Source: Lachnospiraceae bacterium UBA1258
Lineage (GTDB): Bacteria; Bacillota; Clostridia; Lachnospirales; Lachnospiraceae
NCBI GenBank assembly: GCA_002308235.1
Contig: DBVS01000137.1
Span: 1 to 6,483 of the forward strand
Reading direction: 5' to 3'
DNA length: 6,483 nucleotides
In this document: piece by piece, positions 4,778-6,483 of the stretch
Layout: each line of letters begins with the position of its first letter
Numbering within the stretch: the first letter of the stretch is position 1
The notes under the pieces: model-generated
The model's input: the letters and a program-made list of their open reading frames with translations, nothing else
What the model was told of the DNA's origin: nothing
The model's database searches: none
Made by a program: the position numbers and the translations under genes

Positions 4778-6483
4778 ATGAAACTAAAAAACATAAGAAA
4801 AACCGGCAGAGGCTTTACGGGCTTCGGAGCCATGTGGAAGAAGGGTGAGCTTAAGCCTTCGGAAATGGGGAAGGTTTCCGTTTTATCCGAGGATGGTGCA
4901 CCTGTTCCCGCCCAGTCAAGAATCACTGCATTCTATCCGGACGGGAGCGTTAAGTGGACCGCGCATCTTGCGGACGCAAAGAAGCTTGGCAGAGTCATTT
5001 CCGTTGAAAAGGGTAAGAAAGCTGCCCCGACCTTTGACGGCATAAAGGAAACCGAGTCCGAAGAGGGACTTTTGCTTGAAACGGGCTATTTTAACGTATA
5101 TTTATCCTACGGTTCCGATACGCTCTTTAAGTGTGTAAAAAGAAAAAATAAAACGGTTTGGGAGGACGCGCGACTCGTTCTTTCCACGGTCGAACCCACG
5201 GTAAAGGCCGGAAACAAATGCGAGATCACTCACGATTTTACGGGAAAAATCAAGGAAATCTCCTTTGAAGAGGAGGGCCCCGTTGCCTATGTGGTAAAGT
5301 ACGAAGGCGTACACACGGACAAAAGCGGAAGAGAAGCCTTTCCTTTTGTGGCGCGCATGCGCATAGGCCTTAACAGTGACGAAATTTCCTTCACCCATAC
5401 CTTCCTTTACGACGGCGATGAAAACAGGGATTTCCTTAAATCCATGGGTATCGAAATGAAGGTACACATGGACGGCGAACTATACAATCGTCATGTGAAA
5501 TTTGAGGAAGAACACGGCACGTTCCATGAGGCTTTGGTGCATTTGACAAGCTGGAGGCCGAGACTTCCAATGGCTTACCTTGAAACACAGATGGCCGGTA
5601 GGAAAGTCAAGGTAGATTCAGAAAATACCGAATCCGTGGCCAAAGTCATGGAGGCTACTCCCTACTGGGACGAGTATGTTCTTACCCAGAGTGAATCAAA
5701 TCATTTCGACATAAAGAAAAAACTCGCAGGGGACGAGCTTTGCTACATCGACGCTTTTACGGGAAACAGAACCGAAGGCGCCACTGCTATAGGCAGCCCC
5801 ATTGGTTCCACGATTTTTACAATCCGTGATTTCTGGGAAAAGTATCCAAGCGGCTATACCTTTAAAGGCCTTACCGGGGACAGTGCTACCTGTACCGCAT
5901 GGTTTTATGCGCCTGACGCAAAGCCCTTTGATTTCAGACACTATGCGACCCGCGGCTACAATCAGGTCTGCTACGAAGGTTACGACTACAAAGGAGCGAC
6001 TCCCGACGGGATTGCCGTTACAAGTGAATGTACGTTTTCTTTTTGCGATAAACTCATACCCTCAGATGCTGAACTATCCAAAAAGAGCAAAGAAATAAAC
6101 GAGCCCGCTCTTTACGTGGCAAGCCCCGAAGATTATCATGAACTTAAGGCCTTCGGTTACTGGTCTTTGCCTTTAAAGGGCACCGAAACCGGCGAATGGA
6201 TCGAAAAAGAGCTTGATAAGGCTTTCACCTTCTATAAAAACGAGGTTGAACAAAGAAACTGGTACGGCCTCTTTAACTACGGGGATTTCATGCACACCTA
6301 CGACCCCGTGAGACATACATGGAAATATGACATGGGCGGTTATGCATGGGACAACACCGAGCTGGTGCCCACGCTTTGGCTTTGGCTTTATTTCATGCGT
6401 ACCGGAAGAGAGGACGTTTACACTTTGGCGGAGAAACTTTCCCGCCACGCTTCCGAGGTGGATGTTTATCACTTCGGAAAATA
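4778..6483 (+). CDS. YetA-like exo-rhamnogalacturonan lyase family protein (PL26), 3'-partial
   Basis: Predicted to cleave the Rha-GalA backbone of RG-I oligosaccharides by beta-elimination, the activity known for PL26 (Penicillium PcRGLX, releasing unsaturated GalA-Rha). The frame is open from ATG 4778 to the window end with no stop: 568 codons of an expected 850-900, so the C-terminal third is missing. Domains seen: N-terminal beta domain about 1-90 (GFTGFGAMWKKGEL at 12-25, PDGSVKWTAH at 54-63); large beta domain about 95-420 (WDEYVLTQSESNHF from 297, RDFWEKYP at 350-357, TAWFYAPDAKPFDF from 373); start of the alpha-helical toroid from about 430, with the most diagnostic stretch NWYGLFNYGDFMHTYD (494-509) and GGYAWDNTEL (520-529), then RHASEVDVYHFG at the edge. 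There is no signal peptide or membrane segment, so it acts in the cytoplasm on imported fragments. Bacterial YetA homologues are mostly unproven biochemically, so family is sure and exact activity is inferred. Confidence 0.93.
   Translation, partial: MKLKNIRKTGRGFTGFGAMWKKGELKPSEMGKVSVLSEDGAPVPAQSRITAFYPDGSVKWTAHLADAKKLGRVISVEKGKKAAPTFDGIKETESEEGLLLETGYFNVYLSYGSDTLFKCVKRKNKTVWEDARLVLSTVEPTVKAGNKCEITHDFTGKIKEISFEEEGPVAYVVKYEGVHTDKSGREAFPFVARMRIGLNSDEISFTHTFLYDGDENRDFLKSMGIEMKVHMDGELYNRHVKFEEEHGTFHEALVHLTSWRPRLPMAYLETQMAGRKVKVDSENTESVAKVMEATPYWDEYVLTQSESNHFDIKKKLAGDELCYIDAFTGNRTEGATAIGSPIGSTIFTIRDFWEKYPSGYTFKGLTGDSATCTAWFYAPDAKPFDFRHYATRGYNQVCYEGYDYKGATPDGIAVTSECTFSFCDKLIPSDAELSKKSKEINEPALYVASPEDYHELKAFGYWSLPLKGTETGEWIEKELDKAFTFYKNEVEQRNWYGLFNYGDFMHTYDPVRHTWKYDMGGYAWDNTELVPTLWLWLYFMRTGREDVYTLAEKLSRHASEVDVYHFGK

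Noticed and set aside
4845..5045. Sense-strand open frame of 66 codons near the start of the PL26 gene
   Set aside because: It is out of frame with the PL26 gene, has no ribosome binding site, and overlaps the conserved PDGSVKWTAH segment.
5102..5467. Antisense open frame of 121 codons inside the PL26 gene
   Set aside because: The sense strand encodes conserved family sequence throughout this region.
5802..6098. Sense-strand open frame of 98 codons inside the PL26 gene
   Set aside because: It is out of frame with a gene that keeps family motifs across the same bases (RDFWEKYP, TAWFYAPDAKPFDF).
1..6483. CRISPR arrays, tRNA or rRNA genes, insertion sequences, phage genes
   Set aside because: No spaced direct repeats, cloverleaf-like segments, terminal inverted repeats or transposase or phage motifs were seen.

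Overview
The window is almost entirely coding on the + strand. It looks like part of a pectin (rhamnogalacturonan-I, RG-I) oligosaccharide uptake and breakdown locus from a Gram-positive anaerobe, most likely a Lachnospiraceae-type Clostridia from gut or rumen. Reasons for that placement are the bacterial lipoprotein signal ending L-T-A-C with a Ser/Ala/Asn-rich linker, the purine-rich ribosome binding site ahead of the third gene, the moderate GC content, and the family combination. The taxonomy is inference from style, not from a marker gene.

Layout. (1) Positions 3-1619: lipoprotein solute-binding component of an ABC sugar importer (LplA/YtcQ-like). Its first codons lie before the window. 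(2) Positions 1620-1794: the only sizeable non-coding stretch. It holds a strong two-tier hairpin (1658-1691), then a second element that can fold in two mutually exclusive ways (1693-1711 or 1703-1727), then an AT palindrome. This suits a leaky terminator, an mRNA-stabilising element or an attenuator. (3) Positions 1795-4764: a cytoplasmic glycoside hydrolase family 2 (GH2) type enzyme of about 989 residues. Both catalytic glutamates are visible, the usual Ig-like domain appears to be missing, and a glutamine-amidotransferase-like domain plus an unassigned tail follow the barrel. (4) Positions 4778-6483: the first 568 residues of a YetA-like / polysaccharide lyase family 26 (PL26) exo-rhamnogalacturonan lyase, cut off by the window end. 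Its ribosome binding site touches the stop codon of the GH2 gene.

How they fit together (inference). The lipoprotein captures oligosaccharides outside the cell and passes them to permeases not seen here, probably encoded upstream. Neither enzyme has a signal peptide, so both would act in the cytoplasm: the GH2 enzyme removing a beta-linked sugar, and the lyase splitting the Rha-GalA backbone. Pairing a lipoprotein importer with a yetA-type gene recalls the lplABCD-yetA cluster of Bacillus subtilis. The binding-protein gene has much stronger codon bias than the two enzyme genes, which suits a highly expressed binding protein followed by hairpins that damp downstream expression.

I found no wholly new system. 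The points most worth a second look are the alternative hairpins, the atypical GH2 architecture and its unknown substrate.
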